The notes: generated by a model from the sequence alone, not told the origin. Counted from the first letter of the stretch, positions 7,260 to 13,477 are shown. The stretch is 13,477 bases of DNA from Hymenobacter sp. (GCA_025362615.1 JANYFQ010000201.1:1-13477), one strand, 5' to 3'. Program-made: numbers and translations.

Positions 7260-9001
7260 GCGTCAAAGCCATCCAGGAAATCGCGCACCAGCCCGAAGGC
7301 TCCGGCAAAGCCGGCCAGCGACAGGGCTTCGGGGCGGTCGTGTACGTCGTGGTAGGCCGCGCTGCCGCCCCGCGTGTAGAGGAAAAACGCGGGTACGCCG
7401 GCTTCCGAAAGCGGAAAATGGTCGGAGTTGGCGGCCTTACCACGGGCGCCGAGAGCGGGCAGGTAACGGTGGGTCCGGTTGAGCTGCACGAGCCGCTCGA
7501 ACGCCGCCGGGAACACCTTGCCGTTCACCACGGTTGCGCCTTCTTCGCCGGTGCCGAGCAGGTCTAAATTCACCAGAAATTTGATGCGCGGCAGCGGCAC
7601 GAGCGGGTGCGCCACGAAGTAGCGTGAGCCAACGAGGCCCGCTTCTTCGGCCCCAAACAGCAAGAAAACAATGGAATACGAGGGCCGGTTTTCGGGCCGG
7701 GCGTAGTGGGCGGCCAGTTCCAGGAGCAAGGCCACGCCGCTGGCGTTGTCGTTGGCGCCGGGGAAGTACGTGCGCCGGCCCATCATGCCGAGGTGGTCGT
7801 AGTGGGCGGAGATGACGAGGAAGGAGTCGGGTTGCACGGTGCCGCGAATGACGGCGGCCAGGTTTTGGGTGGGGTAATTACGCCAAAATTCAGCGTCAAT
7901 TTCGAGCCGGATGCGTTGGGCCAGCGGCTGGCCGGTAGCGCCCACGGGCCAGCAACCCTCCAGCAGGTGCAGCACCGGGTGCGCCGCTTGGTGGTCGGCC
8001 AGCGAGGCCGTTAGTTTGGGATGCAGGACCAAAAGAGGCACTTCGGCAAAAAAGCGCTGCAACTCGGGCGGCAGCGTGGGCAGGCGGGCCGCGTCGCGGG
8101 CACGTAACACGATGGCAACCGGAGCAGCCCGCGACGTGATGTGCGGATTGCTGCGGGAGCGGTTGAGCACAGCCAGCATTGCGTACCCTTCGCGGGTTGT
8201 GCTGTCGCTGAAAATCAGCGTATCAAGCGGTTGGGCCGCGTATTCAGTGGGCAGGTAGCAGCTTCCCGATTCGGGGGCGGCGATGAAATCGAGGCCGGGC
8301 CGCAGCGGCGTTTCGGGCAGCTTTTCAATCAGCGCCAAGCCCAGGCCCGCCGGAAACGTGTTCACATCCAAGGCAAAGGATTGGATGTAGCCGAGGGCCA
8401 ACGGCTGCAAGCGCAATTCGCGCAGCCGCTGGCGCAGGTGGGCGGCGGCCAGGCGTTCGCCCTGCTGCACGTAGCCGCGCCCGTGCATGGCGGGGGCGGC
8501 CAGGGTGGCGATGGTTTTTCTGGCCCGGCCCATATCTTGCGCGGCAGCAGGCAAGTCGTTGGCTGCCAAAGCCAGCAGCCCCAACAGCCAACCGCGCCGC
8601 CGCATAACCGGCGCGGCCAACCGGCACACGCTCAACGCCGCAACCGTCCCCAAACAGTCGCTAATGAGGTCGCTCCACTCGCCGTGGCGGTTGAAGGGCA
8701 GCACCATTTGCAGGGCTTCGATGATGGCCCCGAAAGCGGCGCAGCCCAGCAGCACGGCGGCCCCGGCGTGGCGGCGCAGCAGCGGCCAGCGCGACTGCCG
8801 GCGCAGCCAGAACCACGTCAGGGCGGCCTGCACGGCGAAGAATGCGGCGTGGGCAAAGGTGTCGAAACTCAACAGCTCCCACTTGGGCTGGGGCGGCAGC
8901 TTATCGGCCGGGGCCAGGGTGAGGTAAAGCAACAACGCCGCCCAGAGCAGGGGAGCGTATGTTTCTGGTTTCTTGCTGCTTGTTTCTTGTTGGTATTTCA
9001 T
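7247..9001 (-). CDS. VanZ-like membrane domain joined to an M28 family aminopeptidase
   Basis: A 584-aa frame from the ATG at 9001 (an in-frame TTG at 9016 is less likely). Residues about 15-132 form a VanZ-like domain with four hydrophobic segments and the motifs DTFAH and IIEALQMVLPFNRHGEWSD. A second hydrophobic segment with signal-peptide character (MRRRGWLLGLLALAA, from residue 133, ending in PAAAQ) leads into an M28 zinc metallopeptidase (about 160-584). That part opens with the family pattern MHGRGYVQQGERLAAAHL and keeps all expected metal and catalytic residues: H400 and D402 in SAHYDHLG, D418 in GANDNASG, E452 and E453 in FGAEEAG, D480 in NLDLLG, H551 in YHDVHD. Expected role: removal of N-terminal amino acids from peptides outside the cytoplasm. 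An internal ATG at 8605 would give a stand-alone exported peptidase of 452 aa, so a fusion, a second start, or a lost VanZ stop codon are all possible. It follows gcvH by 52 bp and is probably co-transcribed. Confidence 0.85.
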   Translation of the reverse strand: MKYQQETSSKKPETYAPLLWAALLLYLTLAPADKLPPQPKWELLSFDTFAHAAFFAVQAALTWFWLRRQSRWPLLRRHAGAAVLLGCAAFGAIIEALQMVLPFNRHGEWSDLISDCLGTVAALSVCRLAAPVMRRRGWLLGLLALAANDLPAAAQDMGRARKTIATLAAPAMHGRGYVQQGERLAAAHLRQRLRELRLQPLALGYIQSFALDVNTFPAGLGLALIEKLPETPLRPGLDFIAAPESGSCYLPTEYAAQPLDTLIFSDSTTREGYAMLAVLNRSRSNPHITSRAAPVAIVLRARDAARLPTLPPELQRFFAEVPLLVLHPKLTASLADHQAAHPVLHLLEGCWPVGATGQPLAQRIRLEIDAEFWRNYPTQNLAAVIRGTVQPDSFLVISAHYDHLGMMGRRTYFPGANDNASGVALLLELAAHYARPENRPSYSIVFLLFGAEEAGLVGSRYFVAHPLVPLPRIKFLVNLDLLGTGEEGATVVNGKVFPAAFERLVQLNRTHRYLPALGARGKAANSDHFPLSEAGVPAFFLYTRGGSAAYHDVHDRPEALSLAGFAGAFGLVRDFLDGFDAKNR

Positions 9002-9049
9002 CCTAACGACAATCAACCCCTCATCAACAAGAAACCAGCAACAAGAAAC
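8968..9049. repeat. Long imperfect palindrome around the VanZ-M28 start codon
   Basis: The 25-nt arm 8968-8992 pairs with 9025-9049 (23 of 25 positions). Each arm is itself a 14-nt-period direct repeat of an 11-mer (CAACAAGAAAC at 9025-9035 and 9039-9049 on the plus strand, inverted copies at 8982-8992 and, with one change, 8968-8978). The 32-nt loop holds the ATG (8999-9001). The inner arm encodes residues about 4-12 of the protein (QQETSSKKP). Confidence 0.75.
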
Positions 9050-9053
9050 TCAG

Positions 9054-9434
9054 TTAAGCCCCCACCAGCTCGCCGTAGGTGGCGGCGCTCATCAGGGCTT
9101 CGATTTGGGCGGGGTCGCCGATGGACATTTTCACCATCCAGCCGTCGCCGTAGGGGTCCGAATTTACGGTTTCGGGAGCATCGGCCAGCTTGGAATTGAT
9201 TTCGAGAATGGTGCCGCTGATGGGGCTGTAAAGGTCCGACACGGTTTTGACAGCCTCAACGGTGCCGAACACATCGTGCTGGCTCACCTCTTTATCGAGC
9301 GTGTCAATGTCCACGTACACGATGTCGCCGAGTTCGCGCTGGGCGTGGTCGGTGATGCCGACGTAGGCCGTGTCGCCTTCGACGCGAATCCACTCGTGGT
9401 CCTTGGTGTAGTGCAGGTTATCGGGCAGGTTCAT
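9054..9434 (-). CDS. gcvH: Glycine cleavage system H protein
   Basis: Encodes 126 aa, the normal length for the family. ATG at 9434; the N-terminus LHYTKDHEWIRVEGDTAYVGITDHAQRELGDIVYV is typical (no longer start is plausible). The lipoyl attachment site is K63 in GTVEAVKTVSDLYSP, followed by the conserved GTILEIN and the C-terminal NSDPYGDGWMVKM. Lipoylated H protein shuttles the aminomethyl group of glycine between the P, T and L proteins of the cytoplasmic glycine cleavage complex; the genes for those partners are not in this window. A promoter-like TACTTTTG lies just upstream at 9485-9478, and a large palindrome separates the gene from rpoN. The VanZ-M28 gene follows 52 bp downstream with no obvious functional tie. 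Confidence 0.96.
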   Translation of the reverse strand: MNLPDNLHYTKDHEWIRVEGDTAYVGITDHAQRELGDIVYVDIDTLDKEVSQHDVFGTVEAVKTVSDLYSPISGTILEINSKLADAPETVNSDPYGDGWMVKMSIGDPAQIEALMSAATYGELVGA

Positions 9435-9477
9435 GGGCAGTGCGGGAGTTGGGGATGAGGAGGTGTTTTCGGTGGTT

Positions 9478-9505
9478 CAAAAGTAAGCAGGAGTTGGGCG
9501 TTGAA
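9478..9505 (-). promoter_or_regulatory. Probable gcvH promoter
   Basis: On the minus strand TACTTTTG (9485 down to 9478) matches TAnnTTTG fully. The -33 position, 17 nt upstream, reads TTC rather than TTG (9505-9503). RNA would start near 9471, giving a leader of about 37 nt. The -33 site falls in the left end of the palindrome at 9503-9600. Confidence 0.45.
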
Positions 9506-9600
9506 CGGTGTACCACCAAGCTGCGCTTGGTCTCGCGTTGAACGATGACGTTCCGAGGCAGCCTACGCGAGACCAAGCACAGCTTGGTGGTACACTGTTC
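9503..9600. repeat. Nested palindromic element between rpoN and gcvH
   Basis: The arms 9503-9538 and 9565-9600 are inverted repeats of 36 nt with two mismatches. Each arm also folds on itself (ACCAAGC/GCTTGGT at 9515-9531 and at 9572-9588), and the centre holds GAACG/CGTTC (9540-9553). It can therefore form one long hairpin or a three-hairpin, cloverleaf-like structure. It begins 12 bp after the rpoN stop codon, so it may also end the rpoN transcript. It contains no open frame and no transposase, and resembles REP/MITE-type dispersed elements. Confidence 0.8.
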
Positions 9601-9612
9601 ACCGCGAGACTA

Positions 9613-11202
9613 TTACAACTCCTTGCGTAGCCGGGCCACGGGCAGATTGAGCTGTTCGCGGTACTTGGCCACGGTGCGGCGGGCAATGTTGTAGCCGCGG
9701 GCGTTGAGCATTTTTTCGAGCTTGTCGTCGCTCAGCGGGCGGGCTTTGCTCTCGCCGCCAATCAGGTCGCGGAGGATGGATTTGACCTCGCGGCTGCTGG
9801 CGTCCTCGCCCGAGTCGGTGGCAATGCCTTCCGAGAAGAAGTACTTGAGCGGGTAAATGCCGAACTCGGTTTGGATGGATTTGGAGTTCGCCACCCGGCT
9901 CACCGTGCTGATGTCCATGCTGATGCGCTGGGCAATGTCCTTCAAAATCATGGGGCGCAACTTGCTCTCGTCGCCTTCCACAAAAAACTCGCGTTGCAGG
10001 TCCACAATGGCGTTCATGGTGCGGAGCAGCGTGTTTTGCCGCTGCCGGATGGCGTCGATGAACCACTTGGCCGAGTCGAGCTTCTGCTTCACAAACGTGA
10101 CGGCTTCTTTCAGTTTGACATCTTTTTTGGCGGCCTTGTCATAGGTCCGAAACATCTCGGTGTAGGCCGCGCTCACGCGCAGCTCGGGGGCGTTGCGGGC
10201 GTTGAGGGTGAGGTTGAGGCTGCCGTTGTCGTTGGTGAGGATGAAGTCGGGCAGCAGGTACTGCGTTTTGCCCATGCCGCTCGGGCCGCTGCCGCCGGGC
10301 TTGGGGTTGAGCTTGAGAATGAGGCCGATGGCCTCCTTTAACTCGTCTTCTTCCAGGTCCAGCTTTTGTTGGATACGAACGTAGTGCTTCTTGCTGAACT
10401 CCTCGAACGCCTCTTCCAGGATGCGCTCGGCGTTGGTGGTGGCGGCATCCTGCGGGCGGCGTTCGAGTTGCAGCAGCAGGCATTCGGGCAGGGTGCGGGC
10501 GGCAATGCCGGGCGGGTCGAACTGCTGCACCACACGCAGCACGGCTTCAATCTCGGTCGTCGTTACTTCCAGGTTTTGGCTGAATGCCAGGTCGTTGGCT
10601 ATGGCCGAGAGGTCGCGTCGGATGTAGCCGTCGCCGTCAATCGAGCCGATGAGCTGGAGGCCGATGGCTTCCTGCTGCTCGCTGAGGCTGGCAAAATGCA
10701 GTTGGTCGAGGAGGCTGTCCATGAGGCCGGCGCTGGTGTCGGCCAGGGGTAGGTCGCGCTCCTCCTCGTCGCCGGGGCCGTCGCCCTGCATTTTGTAGCC
10801 CGCAATTTCGTCGTCGTTGAGGTAGTCGCTCAGGTCGAGGTCGGTGTTGTCGGGCGCGTCGGGGGTGTCGTCTTTGACGGGTTCGGGGGGCGACTCGGGC
10901 AGGTCGGGCTGGTCGTCGCGGTCGGCGTTGGGGTCGTCAAAATCCTCGTCGAGGGTAGCGTTGTCGGAGTCGTATTCGGCGTCGGGGTCATCGTCGTCGG
11001 CCTCGTCGTTGTCGTCATCGTCGCGCTCTTCCTGTTCTTCGGGCTCGTCGGTGTCGCCTTCTTCGAGGGCGGGGTTGGTTTCCATTTCTTCCTTGATGCG
11101 CGTTTCCAGCTCGGCCGTGGGTATTTGCAACAGTTTGATAAACTGTATTTGCTGAGGCGAGAGCTTTTGCGAAAGAAGCTGGCGAAGGTCGAGGCGTTGC
11201 AT
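9613..11202 (-). CDS. rpoN: RNA polymerase sigma-54 factor
   Basis: Encodes 529 aa from the ATG at 11202, where the family N-terminus begins (MQRLDLRQLLSQKLSPQQIQFIKLLQIP); an in-frame extension to a TTG at 11286 runs through repeat DNA and is rejected. Region I, which contacts activators and the -12 promoter element, covers about 8-47. Region II (about 47-155) is unusually acidic, with runs such as RDDDDNDEADDDDPD. The core-binding part includes ASLSEQQEAIGLQLIGSIDGDGYI (171-194) and FDPPGIAARTLPECLLLQL (228-246). The helix-turn-helix lies near 420-450 (LKDIAQRISMDISTVSRVANSK), and the RpoN box ARRTVAKYRE is exact at 507-516. Sigma-54 directs RNA polymerase to -24/-12 promoters and needs an AAA+ activator; none is encoded here. 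It is divergent from asnS, with a TATATTTG box at 11334-11327 as possible promoter. Confidence 0.96.
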   Translation of the reverse strand: MQRLDLRQLLSQKLSPQQIQFIKLLQIPTAELETRIKEEMETNPALEEGDTDEPEEQEERDDDDNDEADDDDPDAEYDSDNATLDEDFDDPNADRDDQPDLPESPPEPVKDDTPDAPDNTDLDLSDYLNDDEIAGYKMQGDGPGDEEERDLPLADTSAGLMDSLLDQLHFASLSEQQEAIGLQLIGSIDGDGYIRRDLSAIANDLAFSQNLEVTTTEIEAVLRVVQQFDPPGIAARTLPECLLLQLERRPQDAATTNAERILEEAFEEFSKKHYVRIQQKLDLEEDELKEAIGLILKLNPKPGGSGPSGMGKTQYLLPDFILTNDNGSLNLTLNARNAPELRVSAAYTEMFRTYDKAAKKDVKLKEAVTFVKQKLDSAKWFIDAIRQRQNTLLRTMNAIVDLQREFFVEGDESKLRPMILKDIAQRISMDISTVSRVANSKSIQTEFGIYPLKYFFSEGIATDSGEDASSREVKSILRDLIGGESKARPLSDDKLEKMLNARGYNIARRTVAKYREQLNLPVARLRKEL

Positions 11203-11218
11203 AAGTGGAAAGTGGGTA

Positions 11219-11239
11219 GCGCGGGTTTTCAACCCGCGC
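11219..11239. repeat. Short palindrome GCGGGTTTTCAACCCGC, copy 2
   Basis: A 9-bp stem, GCGCGGGTT (11219-11227) with AACCCGCGC (11231-11239), loop TTC. It lies 17 bp upstream of the rpoN ATG, so on the minus strand it would sit in the rpoN leader close to the start codon. Confidence 0.65.
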
Positions 11240-11326
11240 GTGATGCCCCCAAACTGGCGGAAGCCGGGGCGTGGCACGGGCGGCAAGGCGGATTGAAGCG
11301 GGCGGCCATCAAACCGCCTACCGCCC

Positions 11327-11334
11327 CAAATATA
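11327..11334 (-). promoter_or_regulatory. Possible rpoN -7 promoter box
   Basis: On the minus strand this reads TATATTTG, a full match to TAnnTTTG, in an otherwise GC-rich stretch. No TTG is found 17-23 nt upstream. RNA would carry a leader of about 118 nt that includes the palindrome at 11219-11239. Confidence 0.4.
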
Positions 11335-11354
11335 CCCCCGCCGCGCCCCGGCGC

Positions 11355-11362
11355 TACCTTTA
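11355..11362 (+). promoter_or_regulatory. Weak candidate asnS -7 promoter box
   Basis: TACCTTTA matches seven of eight positions of TAnnTTTG and lies about 93 bp before the asnS ATG. No TTG is visible at the right distance upstream. It is only 20 bp from the oppositely oriented rpoN candidate, so the two promoters could interfere. Confidence 0.25.
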
Positions 11363-11404
11363 CGGTCCCATCCGCTCCCTTTTTTGACCCTACCTTACTG
11401 ACTT

Positions 11405-11421
11405 GCGGGTTGAAAACCCGC
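11405..11421. repeat. Short palindrome GCGGGTTGAAAACCCGC, copy 3 (inverted)
   Basis: A 7-bp stem (11405-11411 with 11415-11421) and loop GAA, the reverse complement of the sequence at 5064-5080 and 11221-11237. It lies 33 bp before the asnS ATG, probably within its leader. Confidence 0.65.
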
Positions 11422-11454
11422 TTTACTTGGCCTCATCCGCCCCTCGTTTTCGCC

Positions 11455-12855
11455 ATGTCCATCGCCCGCTCCACCGTTCAGCAACTGCTTGCCACCCCCG
11501 CCGACCACCTCGACCGCGAGGTGCTGGCCAAAGGCTGGGTCCGCGCCCGGCGCGGCAACAAATACGTGCAGTTCATCGCCCTCAACGACGGCTCGTGCCT
11601 GGCCAACCTGCAAGTGGTAGCTGCCGCCGAACATTTTAGTGATGAAGCCCTTACCGGCGTGGCCAACGGCGCGGCCGTGGCCGTGCGGGGCCGCCTCGTG
11701 GCCAGCCAGGGCAAGGGGCAGGCGGTCGAAATTCAGGCCACCGAAATCACCCTCTACGGCGGGGCCGACCAGGAAACCTACCCGCTGCAAACCAAGCAGC
11801 ACTCGCTCGAATTTCTGCGCGAGCAGGCGCATTTGCGGCCCCGCACCAACACCTTCGGGGCCGTGCTGCGGGTGCGCCACGCGCTGGCCTACGGCATTCA
11901 CAAGTACTTCAACGACAACGGCTTTTACTACGTCCACACGCCCATCGTGACGGGTTCCGATGCCGAAGGCGCGGGGCAAATGTTCCGCGTCACGACGCTG
12001 GCCCCCGAGCACCCGCCCCGCACCGCCGACGGCTCCGTAGATTACTCGGAAGACTTTTTCGGCAAGGCCACCAATCTCACCGTGTCGGGGCAGTTGGAGG
12101 CCGAAATTGCGGCGATGGCGCTGGGCAAGGTGTACACCTTCGGCCCTACTTTCCGGGCCGAAAACTCCAACACGGCCCGCCACCTGGCCGAATTCTGGAT
12201 GATTGAGCCCGAAGTGGCCTTCAACGAGCTGCCCGAAAACATGAATTTGGCCGAGGACTTTCTCCGCTCGCTCGTTCGCTACGCCCTCGAGCACTGCGCC
12301 GCCGACCTCGCCTTCCTGGCCGAGCACTACGACAAGGACTTGCTGGAACGCCTGCGATTTGTGGCCGACACCGACTTCGAGCGCCTCACCTACACGGCCG
12401 CCATCGAAATCCTCAAATCCGCCAAAAAGAAGTTTGAGTTTCCCGTCGATTGGGGCACCGATTTGCAGTCGGAGCACGAGCGGTATTTGGTGGAGCAGCA
12501 CTTCAAGAAGCCCGTCATCCTCACCAACTACCCCAAGGAAATCAAGGCCTTCTACATGAAACTCGACGAGGACGGGCGCACCGTGCGGGCCATGGACGTG
12601 CTGTTTCCGGGCATCGGCGAAATCATCGGCGGTTCGCAGCGCGAGGAAGATTTGGGCAAGCTCAAGGCCCGCATGGCCGAGATGCACGTACCCGAAGAAG
12701 AGCTGTGGTGGTACCTGGAGCTGCGGAAATACGGCACCGCGCCCCACGCCGGCTTCGGCCTGGGCTTCGAGCGCCTGGTGCTATTCGTGACGGGCATGGC
12801 CAACATCCGCGACGTGATTCCGTTTCCGCGCTACCCGAAAAACGCTGCGTTTTAG
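11455..12855 (+). CDS. asnS: Asparaginyl-tRNA synthetase
   Basis: Encodes 466 aa, the same length as the E. coli enzyme, from the ATG at 11455; upstream in-frame sequence is intergenic repeat DNA. It charges tRNA-Asn with asparagine in the cytoplasm. The N-terminal OB-fold anticodon-binding domain covers about 20-103 (VLAKGWVRARRGNKYVQFIALNDGS). The class II catalytic core follows: motif 1 near 138-166 (RVRHALAYGIHKYFNDNGFYYV, HTPIVTGSDAEGAGQMF), motif 2 with FRAENSNTARHLAEFWMIEPE (R234 and E236 being the usual ATP and amino-acid contacts), and motif 3 GFGLGFERLVLFVTGMANIRDVIPFPR from 433. The AEFWMIEPE segment and the final IRDVIPFPRYP identify AsnRS rather than AspRS. It is divergent from rpoN. 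A compound palindrome begins 10 bp after its stop. Confidence 0.97.
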   Translation: MSIARSTVQQLLATPADHLDREVLAKGWVRARRGNKYVQFIALNDGSCLANLQVVAAAEHFSDEALTGVANGAAVAVRGRLVASQGKGQAVEIQATEITLYGGADQETYPLQTKQHSLEFLREQAHLRPRTNTFGAVLRVRHALAYGIHKYFNDNGFYYVHTPIVTGSDAEGAGQMFRVTTLAPEHPPRTADGSVDYSEDFFGKATNLTVSGQLEAEIAAMALGKVYTFGPTFRAENSNTARHLAEFWMIEPEVAFNELPENMNLAEDFLRSLVRYALEHCAADLAFLAEHYDKDLLERLRFVADTDFERLTYTAAIEILKSAKKKFEFPVDWGTDLQSEHERYLVEQHFKKPVILTNYPKEIKAFYMKLDEDGRTVRAMDVLFPGIGEIIGGSQREEDLGKLKARMAEMHVPEEELWWYLELRKYGTAPHAGFGLGFERLVLFVTGMANIRDVIPFPRYPKNAAF

Positions 12856-12865
12856 GCCCGGTAGC

Positions 12866-12999
12866 CAGTGGTCTGACGAATCCCGCGAAGCGGTTCGTCC
12901 GACCACTTTCGTTGAACGACCGGCCCAAAACATCCTCCCGCGAGTCGTTCAACGGGCAGTGGCCGGACGAACCGCTGCGCGGGATTCGCCCGACCACTG
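12866..12999. repeat. Compound inverted-repeat element downstream of asnS
   Basis: Two 42-nt units, 12866-12907 and 12958-12999, are inverted copies (38 of 42 positions). Each unit is itself a near-palindrome: in the left one AGTGGTC (12867-12873) pairs with GACCACT (12901-12907), GACGAA (12875-12880) with TTCGTC (12894-12899), and CCGC with GCGG around a GAA loop. Between them CGTTGAACGAC (12910-12920) pairs with GTCGTTCAACG (12944-12954). The whole can fold as one long hairpin or three separate ones. It has no open frame. It may terminate asnS but looks like a dispersed REP-pair (BIME-like) element, built like the one at 9503-9600. Confidence 0.8.
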
Positions 13000-13087
13000 C
13001 CCTACCGGCCGTGCGTCCATTTTCTGCCCTATCATCCGGGCCAGCACGGAGGATTTGCCCCGCACAAATACCGCGCACCCCGGATTG

Positions 13088-13115
13088 TTGCAGCTACGGC
13101 ACGGCCGTTCCTTTG
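13088..13115 (+). promoter_or_regulatory. Weak candidate promoter for the DUF1573-like gene
   Basis: TTG at 13088-13090, a 17-nt spacer, then TTCCTTTG at 13108-13115, seven of eight positions of TAnnTTTG. It lies about 57 bp before the ATG at 13172. Confidence 0.3.
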
Positions 13116-13171
13116 CAATGGCCCCAGCAACCCCGCCAGGGCCGCAAAAGCGCCGGTTGGGCGCAGCGAAA

Positions 13172-13477
13172 ATGGCTGTTTTTACTGACTACAAGCGAGT
13201 GGGTTATACCATCGCAACGCTGGTTCTGACTGCCCTCACGGCTCAGGCCCAACCGGAGGCGCAAGTCACGAGCGGCAACCTCTTCAACGCGGGCAAGCTG
13301 GCCACCGATGCTGCCCCCGTGCCGGTGCGCTGGGAGCTGGTGAACGGCGGCACCGAGCCGCTGCTGCTGGGCGAGGGCGTGAGCACGGACGACGGCCTGC
13401 GCGGCCGTTGGCCCCGCACGGCCATTGCGCCCGGTCAGCGCTTCGCCATCGAAGGCACGTTTGACCCCAAAAACCAC
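13172..13477 (+). CDS. Exported DUF1573-like protein, 3' end outside the window
   Basis: An open frame of 102 codons from the ATG at 13172 to the window edge with no stop. The start is supported by a signal peptide: charged YKR at 7-9, hydrophobic 10-22, AQA at 24-26 as cleavage site. The mature part reads SGNLFNAGKLATDAAPVPVRWELVNGGTEPLLL, then RTAIAPGQRFAIEGTFDP. That is the pattern of a DUF1573 domain: an N-terminal 'F..G.' strand, a 'F.f.NtG..PL.i' strand and a 'pI.PG....I.v.Fdp' strand, an Ig-like beta-sandwich common in exported Bacteroidota proteins. The Cys-Gly-Cys often found between the second and third strands is absent here (VSTDDGLRGRWP). Function unknown. The family call rests on pattern only, and the missing C-terminal part could hold further domains. 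Confidence 0.7.
   Translation, partial: MAVFTDYKRVGYTIATLVLTALTAQAQPEAQVTSGNLFNAGKLATDAAPVPVRWELVNGGTEPLLLGEGVSTDDGLRGRWPRTAIAPGQRFAIEGTFDPKNH

Larger units (their letters stand above)
12856..13171. other. 316-bp intergenic region after asnS
   Basis: Its first half is the compound palindrome at 12866-12999. The remainder (13000-13171) is GC-rich and without a credible gene. The only recognisable signal is a weak promoter at 13088-13115 for the next gene. Confidence 0.5.

Noticed and set aside
8968..9049. CRISPR-like array of CAACAAGAAAC repeats
   Set aside because: Repeats are only 11 nt, the spacing is 3 nt, half are inverted, and part of the array is coding. It is a palindrome, not an array.
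9503..9600. tRNA-like cloverleaf
   Set aside because: No acceptor-stem and T-loop consensus (no GGTTCGAATCC-type segment) and no sensible anticodon arm. The three hairpins arise from inverted repeats.
11203..11286. Upstream extension of rpoN to a TTG start
   Set aside because: The extension passes through the palindrome at 11219-11239, and the family N-terminus fits the ATG at 11202.
11395..12747. A 450-codon open frame antisense to asnS
   Set aside because: It lies wholly opposite a clear housekeeping gene. Its composition (rich in Gly, Val, His, Gln) is typical of the antisense frame of GC-rich DNA, and it has no recognisable domain.
12866..12999. Complete insertion sequence
   Set aside because: The element is only 134 bp and holds no open frame for a transposase; at most it is a non-autonomous element.

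Overview
The window looks like a chromosomal stretch of a GC-rich member of the Bacteroidota, most likely Hymenobacter or a close relative. The evidence is a cell-surface protein with a type IX secretion (T9SS) type A C-terminal sorting domain, a TonB-dependent receptor with the Bacteroidota-style carboxypeptidase-regulatory-like N-terminal domain, several -7 boxes of the Bacteroidota form TAnnTTTG, absence of clear Shine-Dalgarno sequences, and many small GC-rich intergenic palindromes. The genus is an inference; no rRNA or tRNA is present.

Layout. (1) 1-5223: two minus-strand genes, a TonB-dependent receptor (2068-4971) and, downstream of it, a T9SS-sorted beta-helix-like protein (43-1794). 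They are separated by 273 bp holding two copies of a GC-rich hairpin, and a third copy follows the second gene. A good promoter lies just before the receptor. (2) 5224-6135: yicC-type endoribonuclease gene on the plus strand, divergent from the receptor. (3) 6136-6643: 508 bp without a credible gene, partly AT-rich, with a good promoter at its right end for a small exported protein of unknown function (6644-7180). (4) 7219-7259: a shared bidirectional terminator, then the minus-strand series rpoN (9613-11202), gcvH (9054-9434) and a VanZ-M28 peptidase reading frame (7247-9001). (5) 11455-12855: asnS on the plus strand, divergent from rpoN, followed by a large compound palindrome and the 5' part of an exported DUF1573-like protein that runs off the window.

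How the genes relate. The receptor and the T9SS protein are the only pair that looks functionally linked: a TonB-driven outer-membrane transporter plus a surface-exposed protein that could bind or present its substrate. The rest (yicC, gcvH, rpoN, asnS) are ordinary housekeeping genes, apparently set side by side rather than forming a pathway. I saw no transposase, CRISPR array, toxin-antitoxin pair or defence cassette. The most unusual material is in the intergenic DNA: two nested, multi-hairpin palindromic elements (9503-9600 and 12866-12999), a long imperfect palindrome whose loop contains the start codon of the VanZ-M28 gene (8968-9049), and a reading frame that joins a VanZ membrane domain to what looks like a complete, signal-peptide-bearing M28 aminopeptidase.
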